64,000 nt of DNA from Anaerolineales bacterium (lineage in GTDB: Bacteria; Chloroflexota; Anaerolineae; 4572-78; J111): the NCBI GenBank assembly GCA_020634855.1, contig JACKAU010000002.1:1-64000 (forward strand), given 5' to 3'. Of this stretch, positions 19,230-30,148 are shown piece by piece. The stretch's first letter is position 1. Every line of letters starts with the position of its first letter. A model generated the notes under the pieces. It worked only from the letters and a program-made list of their open reading frames with translations. It was not told where the DNA came from and did no database searches. Position numbers and translations under genes: made by a program.

Positions 19230-19570
19230 CCAGGGTGCGCTGTTTCTAACAGCCTTCGTTTTAGCTCAATCGAAGCCGCTAGCTTTTTTTTCAGCCACTC
19301 CAATTCCATCTTGAGGCGACCAATCTGTTCGTATAACTCAGCTTCTCTATCTTGTTGTTCACGTTGTTGACGGTCATTGGCCCGCGTAAAGAGTGTGCTA
19401 CCTTCCCGCAGCAATTGCTTTTTCCAATTGCCTATCTGGGTCGGATGCAGGTTGTGCTCAGCCGCGATTTGGCTGACCGTTTTGACCCCCTTGACCGCTT
19501 CCAGAGCGATTTTGAACTTAAAGTCATTGCTGTACTGTTGTCGTTTTTTGGCCAATTTTTTCCTCCACAA
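19226..19570 (-). CDS. IS3-family transposase OrfA (HTH_Tnp_1)
   Basis: Predicted 114-residue DNA-binding protein: KKRQQYSNDFKFKIALEAVK and VSQIAAEHNLHPTQIGNWKK form the helix-turn-helix, followed by a leucine-zipper-like coiled coil (about 60-105) with REAELYEQIGRLKMELEWLK. Binds the IS ends and assists OrfB. Length is typical and the gene is intact. Confidence 0.9.
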   Translation of the reverse strand: MWRKKLAKKRQQYSNDFKFKIALEAVKGVKTVSQIAAEHNLHPTQIGNWKKQLLREGSTLFTRANDRQQREQQDREAELYEQIGRLKMELEWLKKKLAASIELKRRLLETAHPG

Positions 19571-19650
19571 GCCTTGATGTTTTTACCTTATTCCATCTTA
19601 GCTCGTGGTCCAGTTTTTCGGGTTAATTATAGTACATCCAAAATAAACTA

Positions 19651-20820
19651 GTACCGTAACTTGATAAAAATACGGAGTGAGAGTATGTTGGACGATTATG
19701 AGCAAAAAACATATAGTGGACCTCACAGCAGAAGAACGGAAAAAGTTAATAGCCGTCGTCAGCAAAGGACGAAGTAAAGCGCTGGTTATTCGTCGGGCGC
19801 ACATATTGCTCAAAAGCGATGAAGGTAAAACAGATGATGAAATAGCCGAAATGTTATACATTGACCCGGACACGGTGCAACGGATGCGCAAGAGTTATTG
19901 CCTGTTAGGATTAGAAGCGACTTTGGCTGGGAAAGCGTATCCCAAGCCGGAGCCGAAACTCAACGAGAACCAAGAAGCCCGTTTGATTGCCCTGGCTTGT
20001 TCCGAGCCACCTGCCGGATGGGCACGTTGGACCTTAGTCTTACTGGCTCAGCAACTGGTTAAGGACGGGGTGGTCGCAAGCATCTCGCCCGAAAGCGTGC
20101 GGTTAGTACTCAAAAAAACAAACTTAAGCCTTGGCGAGTAAAGAGTTGGTGCATTGCCAAAGTCACACTCCAATTCTTGCAACAAATGGAACACATTTTG
20201 GAACTCTATCACCAAGATTACAATCCACAGCGCCCGCTCATCTGTTTTGACGAAAAAAGTGTGCAATTATTGGCTCATCTGCGAGCTGTCCTGGCTCCCG
20301 AACCCGGTCAGCCACGCCGGGAAGATCATGAATATCAACGTAAAGGAACTCGTAATCTGTTCATCTTTGTCGAACCCAAAGCCGGTCAGAGACATGTCTT
20401 GATTACCAACCGGCGGACCAAAAGAGATTTTGCTCTGGCCATGCGTTATCTGGTTGATGACCTGTATCCCCAAGCCGACAGCATTGATGTTGTTTTGGAT
20501 AATCTCAACACCCATCACTTTCATTCCTTGGTTGAGTTTCTTGGCAAAACCGAAGCCGACCGGATTATGACTCGCCTCCAATTTCATTTCACTCCCGCTC
20601 ACGCCTCCTGGCTCAATATGGCCGAAATTGAGCTGAGTGTCATGAGCCAACAATGTCTCAATCGTCGCTTGCCGGACGAATGGACTTTAGCTATGGAACT
20701 ATTCGCTTGGGAGCAAAACAGTAATGTTATGGCTCGCAAGATAAAATGGTCTTTTACCGTTGATGATGCCAAGCAGGTTTTTGCTGATTACTACTCCGTA
20801 TTTTTATCTTGTTAAGGTCC
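19651..20820 (+). mobile_element. IS630-family element no. 2, inserted at the tip of an IS701-like element
   Basis: Inverted ends GTACCGTAACTTGATAAAAA and (right, reverse complement) GGACCTTAACAAGATAAAAA, each bordered by TA at 19649-19650 and 20821-20822. The right-hand TA is also the first two bases of the IS701-like end, so this element landed in the terminus of the other one. Confidence 0.82.
19698..20815 (+). pseudogene. IS630-family transposase, one frameshift
   Basis: Begins MSKKHIVDLTAEERKKLIAV, with a helix-turn-helix to about residue 80 (KTDDEIAEMLYIDPDTVQRM). The frame slips at an A-run near 20115, after RLVLKKT. The shifted frame continues LKPWRVKSWCIAKVTLQFLQ and carries the DDE core: LICFDEKSVQLL, IDVVLDNLNTHH and HASWLNMAEIELSVMSQQ. 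Adding one A would give a full-length enzyme of about 373 residues. Confidence 0.85.
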
Positions 20821-21925
20821 TAGGACTTACGCAAAAAAGCATAATTTGCGAAAAGGATAAAAGAGAATAGGGTCAAGGGATGAAGAAAAACCTGTAACCC
20901 GCTTAGATTATTGTCAATACTTGTTGGTCAGTCAGATCAACTACACGCTAACTAATTTTGCCGACCATCGTGAGCAATTCTCACACGATGCCATCAATCG
21001 GTATCTGCGAGGCGAACGGCTGACGCCCCGGCTAATCTGGGATAATGTCAAAAGTCAAATCGTGCCTACGCCAGAGGGCTATGTCGTCTTTGATGATACG
21101 GTTCTGGACAAAACCACTCTTTTGCGATTGAATTGGTGCGCCGTCAGTACAGCGGCAATGCCAAAAGGTCATTAAAGGCATCGGAGTGGTGACCTGTATC
21201 TACATTAATCCCGCAGACGACCAGTTCTGGTTGATAGACTACCGGCTGTATGACCCTGAGGGCGATGGCAAGAGCAAACTGGAGCATGTTCGCGACATGT
21301 TGACCAATATCTGCTATCACAAACAACTGCCGTTTCGAGCGGTGCTGATGGACACCTGGTATGCCACTAAAAACTGATGTTGTTTATTGAGGGTTTGGAA
21401 AAAGTCTATTACTGTCCCTCAAAGCCAACCGTCAGGTTGATGACAGCGGTGGTCATCAACCCTATCAACGGGTCGATAGCCTCGCTTGGAGCCCGACCCA
21501 ATTACAACACGGCAAATCGCTCAAAATCAAAGGCTTTCCTCAAGACCATCTGGTTCAGTGTTTCCGGGTCGCGGTGTCTACCCACCGCACGGATTGGGTC
21601 GTGACCAATGACCCCGCTCAAAACTCGACCCAGGCCACCCAACAGGTGTGTGGCTTCCGTTGGAAGATTGAGCAACTGCATCGGGAAGGCAAACAATTGA
21701 CTGGTGTCGAACAGTGTCAATGTCGTAAAGCTCGCATTCAACGCAATCATATCGCTTGTGCTCTGCTCGTTTGGGTCAGATTGAATGATTTGGCCGCTCA
21801 AACTGGTCAGACCCTTTATCAACTCAAACACGGTTTGTTAGATCACTAGCTCTGTCAACAACTGCGCAATCCGTCTCTTGTTATGGCTCTGGCCTAATTC
21901 CTTTCCTTGTTTTGCGTAAGTCCTA
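20821..21925 (+). mobile_element. IS701-like element
   Basis: Perfect inverted ends TAGGACTTACGCAAAA (left) and TTTTGCGTAAGTCCTA (right). When the IS630 copy is mentally removed, a direct repeat TAAAC flanks the element (19644-19648 and 21926-21930). One transposase in several frames. Confidence 0.82.
20895..21849 (+). pseudogene. IS701-like DDE transposase, multiply frameshifted
   Basis: Collinear fragments in changing frames: RLDYCQYLLVSQINYTLTNF, then SQIVPTPEGYVVFDDTVLDK (first Asp), WLIDYRLYDPEGDGKSKLEH, RAVLMDTWYATKN (second Asp), STHRTDWVVTNDPAQNSTQ, and CGFRWKIEQLHREGKQLTG (Glu) with CQCRKARIQRNHIACALLVW. At least three single-base shifts, around 21145, 21375 and 21430-21600. Inactive as written. 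Confidence 0.8.
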
Positions 21926-22318
21926 TAAACATTATTATCGATAATTCAGATGTCACATTACGCGTCTACCCCGACAAAAAGATTGTCCATCACGAGATTC
22001 ACCAGTTTATTTATGGAGAAACATATCGGGAGTTAATGTTGAAGGGAGCCGATGCCTTCGAAAAACACCACTGTACAAAATGGTTATCCGATGACCGGGA
22101 AGTTCAGCCTTGCGACGCGAAGATATCGAATGGGCTACATCATTCTGGGAACCTCGTATTATGAAAGCCGGTTGGAAATATTGGGCCTTGATACTGCCGG
22201 AAAAGGTTATCGGGCAATTGTATATGAAAAGATTAGTCGAGCGCGGTGATCAACAGGGATAACCGTGCAGCTCTTTAGCGACCCTGCAAAGGCGATGGCC
22301 TGGCTGGGGCGGCAATAG
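21926..22318 (+). pseudogene. Small conserved hypothetical, 5' end displaced by stacked IS, frameshifted
   Basis: Reading across frame changes gives NIIIDNSDVTLRVYPDKKIV, HHEIHQFIYGETYRELMLKG, KHHCTKWLSDDR, LRREDIEWATSFWEPRIMKA, GWKYWALILPEKVIGQLYMK and VQLFSDPAKAMAWLGRQ. This matches my memory of a small STAS-like hypothetical family of about 130 residues with KWLSDDR and AGWKYWALVLP motifs. Frame slips lie near 22095 and 22245. The start codon would have been upstream of the IS pair (sequence before 19644). Its end overlaps the convergent radical SAM gene by about 40 bp. Confidence 0.6.
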
Positions 22319-23684
22319 GGTTATGACCTCGACCGCCACCCGATAACACCGTTTCCAGCAGGGTAACATAAACGGCAACCGCCGTAAGCGAATGACCCAA
22401 TCCCACATCGGCTCAAATTTTTCCAACCGCCGGCATAGGCCAGGTGCCGCAGTTGACCGGCTGCCGTGTCCTTGGTGGCCGCGCCACGCCAAATTGAACT
22501 CCACCGGTAAAAATCGCGATAAGCTTGCCAGTAACCTCGCTCCAGCGTCTCCGGCGATAGTTTGCGTGGCTCAAACACCACGTGTCGGGTGTCGTACCGA
22601 TTCCAGTCCGTGTGGCTGATGCGTCCTGCGGCGGCCATCCGCTTAAACAGCGCGGTGTCGGGATAGGGCGTCAGAATGTGAAACGTGGCCGTTTCGATGC
22701 CTTGCTCGATGGCCCAGGCCACCGTCCGGTCAAAGACCGATTCATCATCGTCATCCATGCCAAAGACAAAACTGCCGTTGATCATCACCCCCAAATCATG
22801 CAGTCGCCGGATGGCTAAGGTGTAATCCCGATTGAGATTTTGATATTTGTGCTGCGCTTTCAGGTTGGCCGGATTGAGCGTTTCAAAGCCCACAAACAGG
22901 CTGCGCAGGCCACAGGCCACCGCCTTTTCCAGCAGCCCCGGCCGCAGCACCGACTGCACCGTCCCCGCCGCCTGCCACACCCGGCCCATGCCCCGCATCC
23001 CCTCAAACAGGGTGCGGGCAAACTTCGGCTGCCCAAACAAATGATCATCCAAAAATACAGATGCCGGCCCGGCAGCCGCTCAATCTCGGCCAGGGCCTGA
23101 TCCACCGTTTGGGTGTAGAACGATTTGCCGCCTTTGAAAAAAGCCTCTTTGTAGCAAAAATCGCAGGTGTGCGGACAGCCGCGCGAATACCACAATCGAG
23201 TTAGGCACCAAATAGCGCTGGCGCTTGATCAAATCGCGGCGCACCGGCGGCAGGTCGGCCAGCGTCCGAACCGTCGAGCGATAGACCCGGCCCGGTCGCT
23301 CGGCCCGAAAATCGGCCAAGAACTGCGGCCAGGTGTCCTCGCCGGGGCCAAGGAAAATGGTATCGGCGTGCAAGGCCGCCTCGTCCGGCAGCGAGGTCAC
23401 GTGCAACCCACCCAGAGCCACGTGCGCCCCTGCTGTCGATAATGGTCGGCCAGTTCGTAAGCGCGATAAGCCGACGTAATGTACACCTGGATCACGACCA
23501 AATCCGGTGTATCGTCCAGATTGAGCCGCTCCACGTGTTCATCCTGGATTTCGATTTCGTCGCCGTCGTCCAGGTAGGCAGCCAGCGTAGCCAACCCCAG
23601 CGGCGGAAATAGCGAATACTTGATGGGCCGCCAAAACGGACTTAACGCTTCAGTCAGGGCCGGCAAAATCATTTTGACTTTCAT
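22275..23684 (-). pseudogene. B12-binding radical SAM protein, frameshifted
   Basis: A cobalamin-binding Rossmann-like N-terminus (MKVKMILPALTEALSPFW; LFPPLGLATLAAYLDDGDE; DLVVIQVYITSAYRAYELAD) is followed by the [4Fe-4S]/SAM motif CPHTCDFC and a TIM-barrel region (FLDDHLFGQPKFARTLFEG, RSLFVGFETLN, INGSFVFGMDDDDESVFDRT, FHILTPYPDTALFKRM). Architecture and length (about 470 residues) fit the class B-type methylase or hopanoid/bacteriochlorophyll-like B12 radical SAM group; the substrate is unknown. The frame breaks near 23410, 23195, 23050 and 22425, mostly at homopolymers. The start at 23684 has AGGAGTGTCCTT before it. Confidence 0.75.
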
Positions 23685-23852
23685 AAGGACACTCCTATGA
23701 GGGTTATTATGTGCTTTGTTGTTGATGACTCACTTTAGCATTGCCTCGGCCGGCCCGCCACGCTTCAAACGCCCATCATTTTGCACTCAGGTGCTTGACA
23801 GCGATGGTTGGCTAACTTACTATGAAAAAACGATTGATTTCAAAGGTGACCT

Positions 23853-24588
23853 ATGTTGACCCTGATGATCGTTGAAGACAACCTACGGCTGCGGGCGGCG
23901 TTGCAGGCCGGCTTAACCCAAAACCGGCCAACTGACCGTCATCCATGCGTGTGACAGCGGTAAGGACGCGCTGAGCTATTGCCTGGGCACGCCGCCGGAT
24001 GTTGTGCTGATGGATGTGCAACTGGCCGGCCCGTTAAACGGTATCGAGGCGGCGGTCGCCATCCGGCGCGAATGCCCGCGTCTGCCGGTGGTGTTCTACT
24101 CCATCCAGGATGATGACGATTATTATCGCGCCTTCCGGGAGTCGGGCATATTGAGCCACTACGCCTATGTGCGGAAATCCAACTACTTGCTGCCGGCGAT
24201 GATCCTGCCGCTGCTGCTCGATGCGGTGGCCGGGCGCAGCTTGATCGACCCCGACATCGAGGTGCGGGTGCAAGAGGTGCGCCTCAAGGACAGCCACGCG
24301 CCGCTCGATTTGCTGGAACCGGCCGAACAGGCCGTGGCCACGATGCTGGCTCAGGGGCATGACCAACGAGCAAATCGCTGCCCAGATGGGCTTTCGGGAT
24401 AAACGCACGGTCAGCCGCATCAACGGCCAGATTTACGCGGCCTGGGGCTGAACACGACCACCACGGATGAAAAGGTGGCGCGCACCCGGGCGGCCATCAT
24501 TTATAATGAAGGACGATTGATCATGTGGGATGATCTGGGCCGGCCTAAGGTACTCAATCAACACGGCGAATGGGTTGATCGGTCTTAA
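23853..24588 (+). pseudogene. Response regulator, frameshifted
   Basis: Starts MLTLMIVEDNLRLRAALQAG (acidic residues of a receiver). After a slip near 23925 it continues VVLMDVQLAGPLNGIEAAVA (phospho-acceptor Asp), VVFYSIQDDDDYYRAF and YVRKSNYL (conserved Lys). The C-terminal part, again shifted near 24355, reads TNEQIAAQMGFRDKRTVSRI, an HTH-like segment, and ends LNQHGEWVDRS. Probably the partner of the histidine kinase 3 bp downstream. At least two frameshifts. Confidence 0.7.
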
Positions 24589-24591
24589 CCG

Positions 24592-26650
24592 ATGACGGAT
24601 AGCGTTTTGTTCAACGGGGTCGCGCTGGGGTCTCGTTTATTAATTTGATCCTGATGAGTTGGCTGGGGCTAACGGTGCTGTTAAACACCCGCCAGCGGAC
24701 ACGCGGGGTATGGTTGGCCGGCAGTGGTCTATTGATTGGGGCGCTTTTTTTCTGTGCCACACGGCCATTTTGGGACTTGGCCCCTACTTTCAGTCTCCGG
24801 AACTGAACGGATGGTGGTGGTTGGGCTGGCTGCCGCTGCTACTGCTGCCCTTGAACTGGTATCTGATCGCCATCTGGTACGCCGGTTTATGGCCCGATGA
24901 GGTCCGCTGGCCTGTGGCGCGATGGCAAACCGGGCTGGTGGTTGCGGTTGGCCTGGGATTGCTAAGCTGGCTGATTGTGGGCCACCCGCTGCCCACCTTT
25001 GCCCAGGTGGTTCAGGTTGATCTCTCAGCGGCGGCGCCATTCCTGCTGATCTACCCGGCTTACATTGTCCTCTGTACCGGCTTGGCGGGGTTATCATTGC
25101 GCCGGATGGATGTCGCCGGCCGCGCCGGTCAAGACACCCGCCGCCAGCAGGCCCGGCCCTGGCTGTTAACGGCCGCCTACAGCTTGGTGATCATCAGTGG
25201 GCTGGTCGCTGCTGTGATTGGCTGGACCACGTTAAGCGATCCGGCCCTCATACCAGGCTTTCGATTGACCACCCTGGCCTATATCGCGACCGGCCTGGAT
25301 GTCCTCATTGCCGGCCTCATTACTGGGGTGGTGGTCTTTGTTGGGGCAAGCCATTGTTTCGTTTGAGGTCTTTACCGAACAGGGGTTGCCCCGACGAGAA
25401 TTTCAACGGCAATGGCGTCACACGATTACCCTGGCTGTGGGCTTAGGGTTCGTGATCAGTGGGGTCCGGTGTGGGCGAGACCGCCCATTTATCTGTTGCT
25501 GGCGATCATTTTGATGGTCAGCTTCTTTTATCGTTGTCGCATTGGCGATCGTATCACTGGCGCGAACAATATTTGCGCCAGTTGCGGCCGTGGTGGCCAG
25601 CCAACATCTGTACGATCAACTACTGGCGGCCTCACCGGCGGAGTTGGATGACGAGACCTCCTTTACGAGGCTCTGTCAAGACCTACTGCGGGCCGAGTTT
25701 GCGCAGCTCACCCCCCTGGGGCCATTGGCTCCCCTCATGCAACCCTTGCACTATCCGGCCCAGGCACCCCCATCGACCTACCCCGGCAACTGCTGGCCCA
25801 CTTTCGATCGCCCACGGATCCGGGCCACCGGCTTAGCCCGGATCGATGGGCTATTCCGTTGTGGAGCGCGCGGGGATTAATCGGTGTGCTGCTGCTGGGC
25901 CCCAAACTCAACCGCCACCTCTACACTCAGGAGGAACTGGAAATTGCCCAGGCCAGCGCCGAGCGGTTGATCGACGCGCGAGCCAGCGCGGAAATCGCCC
26001 GACGGCTGTTAGCGCTGCAACGGCAGCGACTGGCGGAGAGCCAGGTTCTTGATCGCCAAACCCGGCGCGTCATTCACGATGACGTTTTACCGGAGCTACA
26101 CACCGCCTTGCTGATGCTGGACGGCAGCCCCTCATCGCCAGGCGGTGACGGCGCTCAGCACGGCGCACCGGCAACTGGCCAATCTGCTCCGAGAAATGCC
26201 GCCGCTCACCTTACCCAACCTGGAAAAGTTGGGGCTGGTCGAAACGCTGCGCCGCCTCGTCGAGGTGAATTGGCCGAGGCGTTTGACCACGTCGCCTGGC
26301 GAGTCTTACCCGAAAGCGAAATCATCGCGGCGAGACTGTCATCGCTCCAAACCGGCATTTTGTTTTATGCGGCCCGAGAGGTTCTGCGGAATGCCGCCCG
26401 ACACGGTCGAGGCCAAACTCCCAACCGACCGCTGTCTTTAATGATCACGGCCGGCGGCAGCGATGAGCTATCACTTTGTATTGAAGATGACGGGGTGGGG
26501 TTGACCAATACCACGTCCGCCGACGGGGGCAAGGGGTTGGCCCTGCACAGTACCATGCTGGCTGTGGTGGGCGGAACCTTGCACCTGCACAGTGAGGCGG
26601 GCCAATTCACCCAGGTTACGCTCACCAGTGGGCCGCCAGCTCAAATTTAG
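24592..26650 (+). pseudogene. Membrane histidine kinase, multiply frameshifted
   Basis: The N-terminal third has six or more hydrophobic segments (for example LILMSWLGLTVLLN, LGWLPLLLLPLNWYLIAIWY, APFLLIYPAYIVLCTGLAGL). A GAF-like middle (LIGVLLLGPKLNRHLYTQEE) leads to a coiled coil and a HisKA_3-like phosphoacceptor region RRVIHDDVLPELHTALL. The ATPase has N-box VLRNAARHG, G1 IEDDGVGL and a G2-like GGKGLALHSTMLAVVGG. Frame changes occur near 24645, 25340, 25460-25560, 25770, 26130 and 26270. Pairs with the upstream response regulator; the next gene is the convergent P450 fusion. Confidence 0.72.
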
Positions 26651-26691
26651 CGAATTTAAGGATTGGCAATTAGATAACTTCCTCAATTGCC

Positions 26692-26749
26692 CGTAGTGCG
26701 TAGTGCGTATTTAGCCATTCTTTACGCACTACGCACTACGCACTACGCC
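26692..26749. repeat. Palindromic GTAGTGCGTA repeat
   Basis: Two GTAGTGCGTA-type units face three TACGCACTAC-type units around a short AT-rich loop, between two convergent genes. Single units of the same repeat occur at about 35880-35905. It may terminate transcription but has no T-run. Confidence 0.55.
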
Positions 26750-26812
26750 TTATGAAGTGTTGTGGCGAAAAACTAATGACACTAACTCGATCCTAAATTA
26801 GAGCCGCCACGT

Positions 26813-29800
26813 CTACGCAAACACATCAGCCACGTAGCGGCCGTAGTTGCGCTCCATTTCGGTCATCCACCGCTCGGCTTCGTCCAGGGTGCTGCCGGTC
26901 GCTTCTTGATAAATGCGCACGCACGTCTCGTGGACGGCCGGGGCCATCCGCCGGCCGTCGCCGCAGACATACATGATCGCGCCTTGCTTGACCAGTTCGA
27001 TCACGTCGGCGCGATCCCGCCACAAGCGATCCTGCACGTACTTACCCCCAACCTCAGGGATCAACGTGAACGCCGGCCGCACGCTGACCACGCCCTGATG
27101 TTCCCAGGCCGTCAATTCATCTTTATACAAAAAGTCAACCTCGGGATGGCTGCAACCAAAGAAGAGTAGCGCCGGCGCCGGTTTCACGCCGGCCGCATAA
27201 GCCGGCTCGGATGGCCCGATCCTGGATAAACCCTCGGAAGGGCGCTACCCCGGTTCCGGCGCAGACCATAATGATCGGCGTATCGAGCGACTCCGGGGAT
27301 GGAAGGCGACCTGCGACGGGCGCACCGCCACGGCAACCCGGGTCCCCAGCCGGGCCTGGGCCAGGTAGGTCGAGGTCACGCCGTGGAAGGTGCCGTGCCC
27401 CGACAAGGCGGGCGCGTTCACTACTGCCACGGTCAGAGTGCAGTGATCGGCGCTCCACAACGATGACGAGGAGATCGAATATTGGCGGGGCTTGAGCGGC
27501 GACAGCATTTGCAGGAAGGACGCCAACGACAGGCGGCACGATAGGTACTGTTCCAATAGGTCCAGCACACTCACCCGTTTGTCCAAAACCGACTCGATGT
27601 AAACGGCGTCAGCGGCGATCAACGCTTCGAGGGCATGTTTCTCCGGCAGGTACGGCGAGGAGACTGCCAGTTGTTCGATCTGTTTGCGCGTGGCCGGGAG
27701 ACCTAGCTCGACGTAGTTGGTCAGCACCTCGCCGGCTGCCACCGGCTGATTGGTTGGAAAAAACGTTTGGACGCCGGGGCCGGCGTGGATCACGATCTGG
27801 GCATCGTAGGCTAAGTCAAAACGACGCAGCGCGCGGTCAACATTTTCCGGCGGATTCATCGGCAAGACCGTGAGATAATCACCGGTACGATAGGTCATAC
27901 CGACCGGCAAGGCCATTTCAAAATGGCGTTTGGAGCGGGCATTAGGCGCAGCCATATTGACCAACTCCCGATTTTCTACGAGCGTACCCATATGTAGACT
28001 GTTTTGACGGAGCAGCGGGTCGCGAATCCCCGGCACGAACTCAACCTCAAGCAAAGGCGTCGGCGCGGGCGTCCGAGCTTCCTGGCCGAAAGCCGCGCCG
28101 ATCTGCTGCCAGAAATCGGCATACCAGTGGTCGAAGTCGCCGAAGAAATCGCCGCGCGCGTTGGCCTCGCCGCGAGCCACCAAGCGCGCGGCCCCAGATC
28201 GACCAGACGTTGATCGATGTGTTTGGGGATGGCCTGGTAGGTGCGGGCCCAATCTTTATTGCCGCAGCCAAAGACCGCGTACCGCACCCCGGCCAGGGCG
28301 TTGGCGGGTAGGCCACCCAGCCAGGCCACAAACTTGCGGGCATTGTCGGGCGGCTGGCCTTCATACGTCGCGGTCACGATAATCACCGCGCCCTCGGTGG
28401 GCAACTGTCCCGCCGCCGAATCGAGCGACCCGACCGACGCGACGTAACCCTGCGCCTGCGCGTCCGTGGCGATGCGTTGGGCGAACGCTTCCGCCGCCCC
28501 GCATTAGACCCAAATAGGACGTGCATCGGAATACCGTTCGATGTTTCAGGGGCCGGCGGCGGCCGGCTCCGCGGACGGCGGCGTGTCGCTCACCGGCGGC
28601 TGAGCCGTCTTGACGATGACGATATCGCGGCGCTTAGCGTAGATCTCCAGACCGTGCGGCTTCATCGTTAGCGTTTCGTGGATCTTCAGTTGGTAGTCCG
28701 GATCGGCCAGCGATAGATCGAAGCGTTGGAGGATCATCGCGATCAGCAGCGTCGCTTCTTGTAGGGCAAAGGGCGACCAATGCAGGCTCGCTGGCCGTTG
28801 CCGAAGGGCTTCCAGGCATTCGGCGGCCGCTGTTCGGCCTGCTCAAAGGCAAAATGGCTCGGGTCAAACCGTTCGGCATCCGCGCCCCACACCGCCGGGT
28901 CGCGATGCAGCATCGGGGTCAGGATGAGCAAAGTCTGGTCGCGGCGGACGGGATATTGGCCGCCCAAGGTCGTGGTTTCCTCATACGGATAGACCGCGAA
29001 GGCCGGGGCCGTCGGCCACAAGCGCAGCGTCTCTTTGAGAACCTGGTCGATATAGATCAACTGCGGGAGATGCTCGAAGCGCGGCGTCTCATTACCAAGC
29101 ACCCGTTCCACTTCCTCGCGGGCGCAGGCCAACACCTCGGGGTTTTTCAGCAGTTCGTAGAGAGTGAAGGAGAGCAAACCGCTGGTCGTTTCGTGCCCGG
29201 CGATCAGAAACGTGACCATCTGATAGCGGATATTCTCGTCACTCAACCTATCGCCGGTATGTGAATCCCTGATGTTTAACATCGCGCTCAGAATGTCTTT
29301 TTCCCGTGGGGTCGCCGTGCTGCTTGCGCTGGGCGATTAGCTCGTTGGCAATTTGATGCATGAAGCGAATGTCTTCATCGTACTGCCGGCGAGTGATCAG
29401 CATCAGTCGATTTTGCAGCGGCAGCCGGCGGCCGCGTTCGCCGGCTTCGGCCAACGCCCGCACCATCGCCCCGACGAAGGGGTGCATATCTTTTTGGTAA
29501 AAGCTGTTGAAGCGATAATCGAACGCGCACAGGGCAATCGTGTCGAGCGTCAGCCGGGTCATATTATCGACCACGTCGATGCGCTGCTCAGGGCCTTGAC
29601 GTTCCCACTTCAGCAGTAGCTGCTCGGCGATATCGAGCATATCGTCGAACATATCGCGGAGCGCCGCCGGGCCAAACACCGGCATCAGAATTCGATGGGC
29701 CTTGCCCCAGTTCGGCTCCTGCGTGCGGGCCGTGAACAGGCCATCGCCGGCGAAATCGCGAATCTGTTCCAGCGGCGCATGCACTTTTTATCGAACCGCT

Positions 29801-30004
29801 GTTCGTCGCACAGTTCGTTGACCAGCGCCTGGGAGCTAACCACGATCATCTCACGCCCCGGCAGCTCCAGGCGGAAGATCGGTCCATATTCTCGGGCCAG
29901 CGCCATCAGCGATTGCACCGGGGCCTGTGAGTCCATATCAGGGATATTGCCAATCACCGGGGCCGGTTTAGGCCCGGGGATCGGTGTAGCAGGGAATTTG
30001 TCAT
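26813..30004 (-). pseudogene. CYP102-like self-sufficient cytochrome P450-reductase fusion, frameshifted
   Basis: About 1060 codons in P450BM3 order. The heme domain has the proline-rich TPIPGPKPAPVIGNIPD start, I-helix MVTFLIAGHETTSG, K-helix VLKETLRL and heme-thiolate loop FGNGQRACIG. A linker leads to a flavodoxin FMN domain (HVLFGSNAGAAEAFA, VIIVTATYEGQPPDNA, YAVFGCGNKDW). Then comes a FAD/NADPH reductase (RQYSISSS, IIMVCAGTGVAPFRGF, LLFFGCSHPEVDFLY, YVCGDGRRM). Such enzymes hydroxylate fatty acids with NADPH. ATG 30004 has GGAGGTTGAT before it. At least eight single-base frame changes (near 29995, 29785, 29275, 28760, 28550, 28480, 28220, 27300 and 27180), many in homopolymers, so the gene may really be intact. 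Confidence 0.85.
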
Positions 30005-30148
30005 ATCAACCTCCATTGGTCTATGACATTATCCCACAAACTAATCCGTTTTTCAATAGCGCCATAACGGGTACGAGCTTGATTTTCGCAAATCGCCGCG
30101 AAGCAGGTACAATGGGAGCCAATCCATATTTTCGGACGAGGAACATCG

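Larger units (their letters stand above)
18392..19613 (-). mobile_element. IS3-family element
   Basis: Two overlapping transposase frames (OrfA, OrfB) on the minus strand, bordered by partial inverted ends with shared GACCACGA on the left (about 18398) and TCGTGGTC on the right (about 19603). The ends are less clear than for the other elements; coordinates are approximate and no target duplication was found. Confidence 0.75.
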
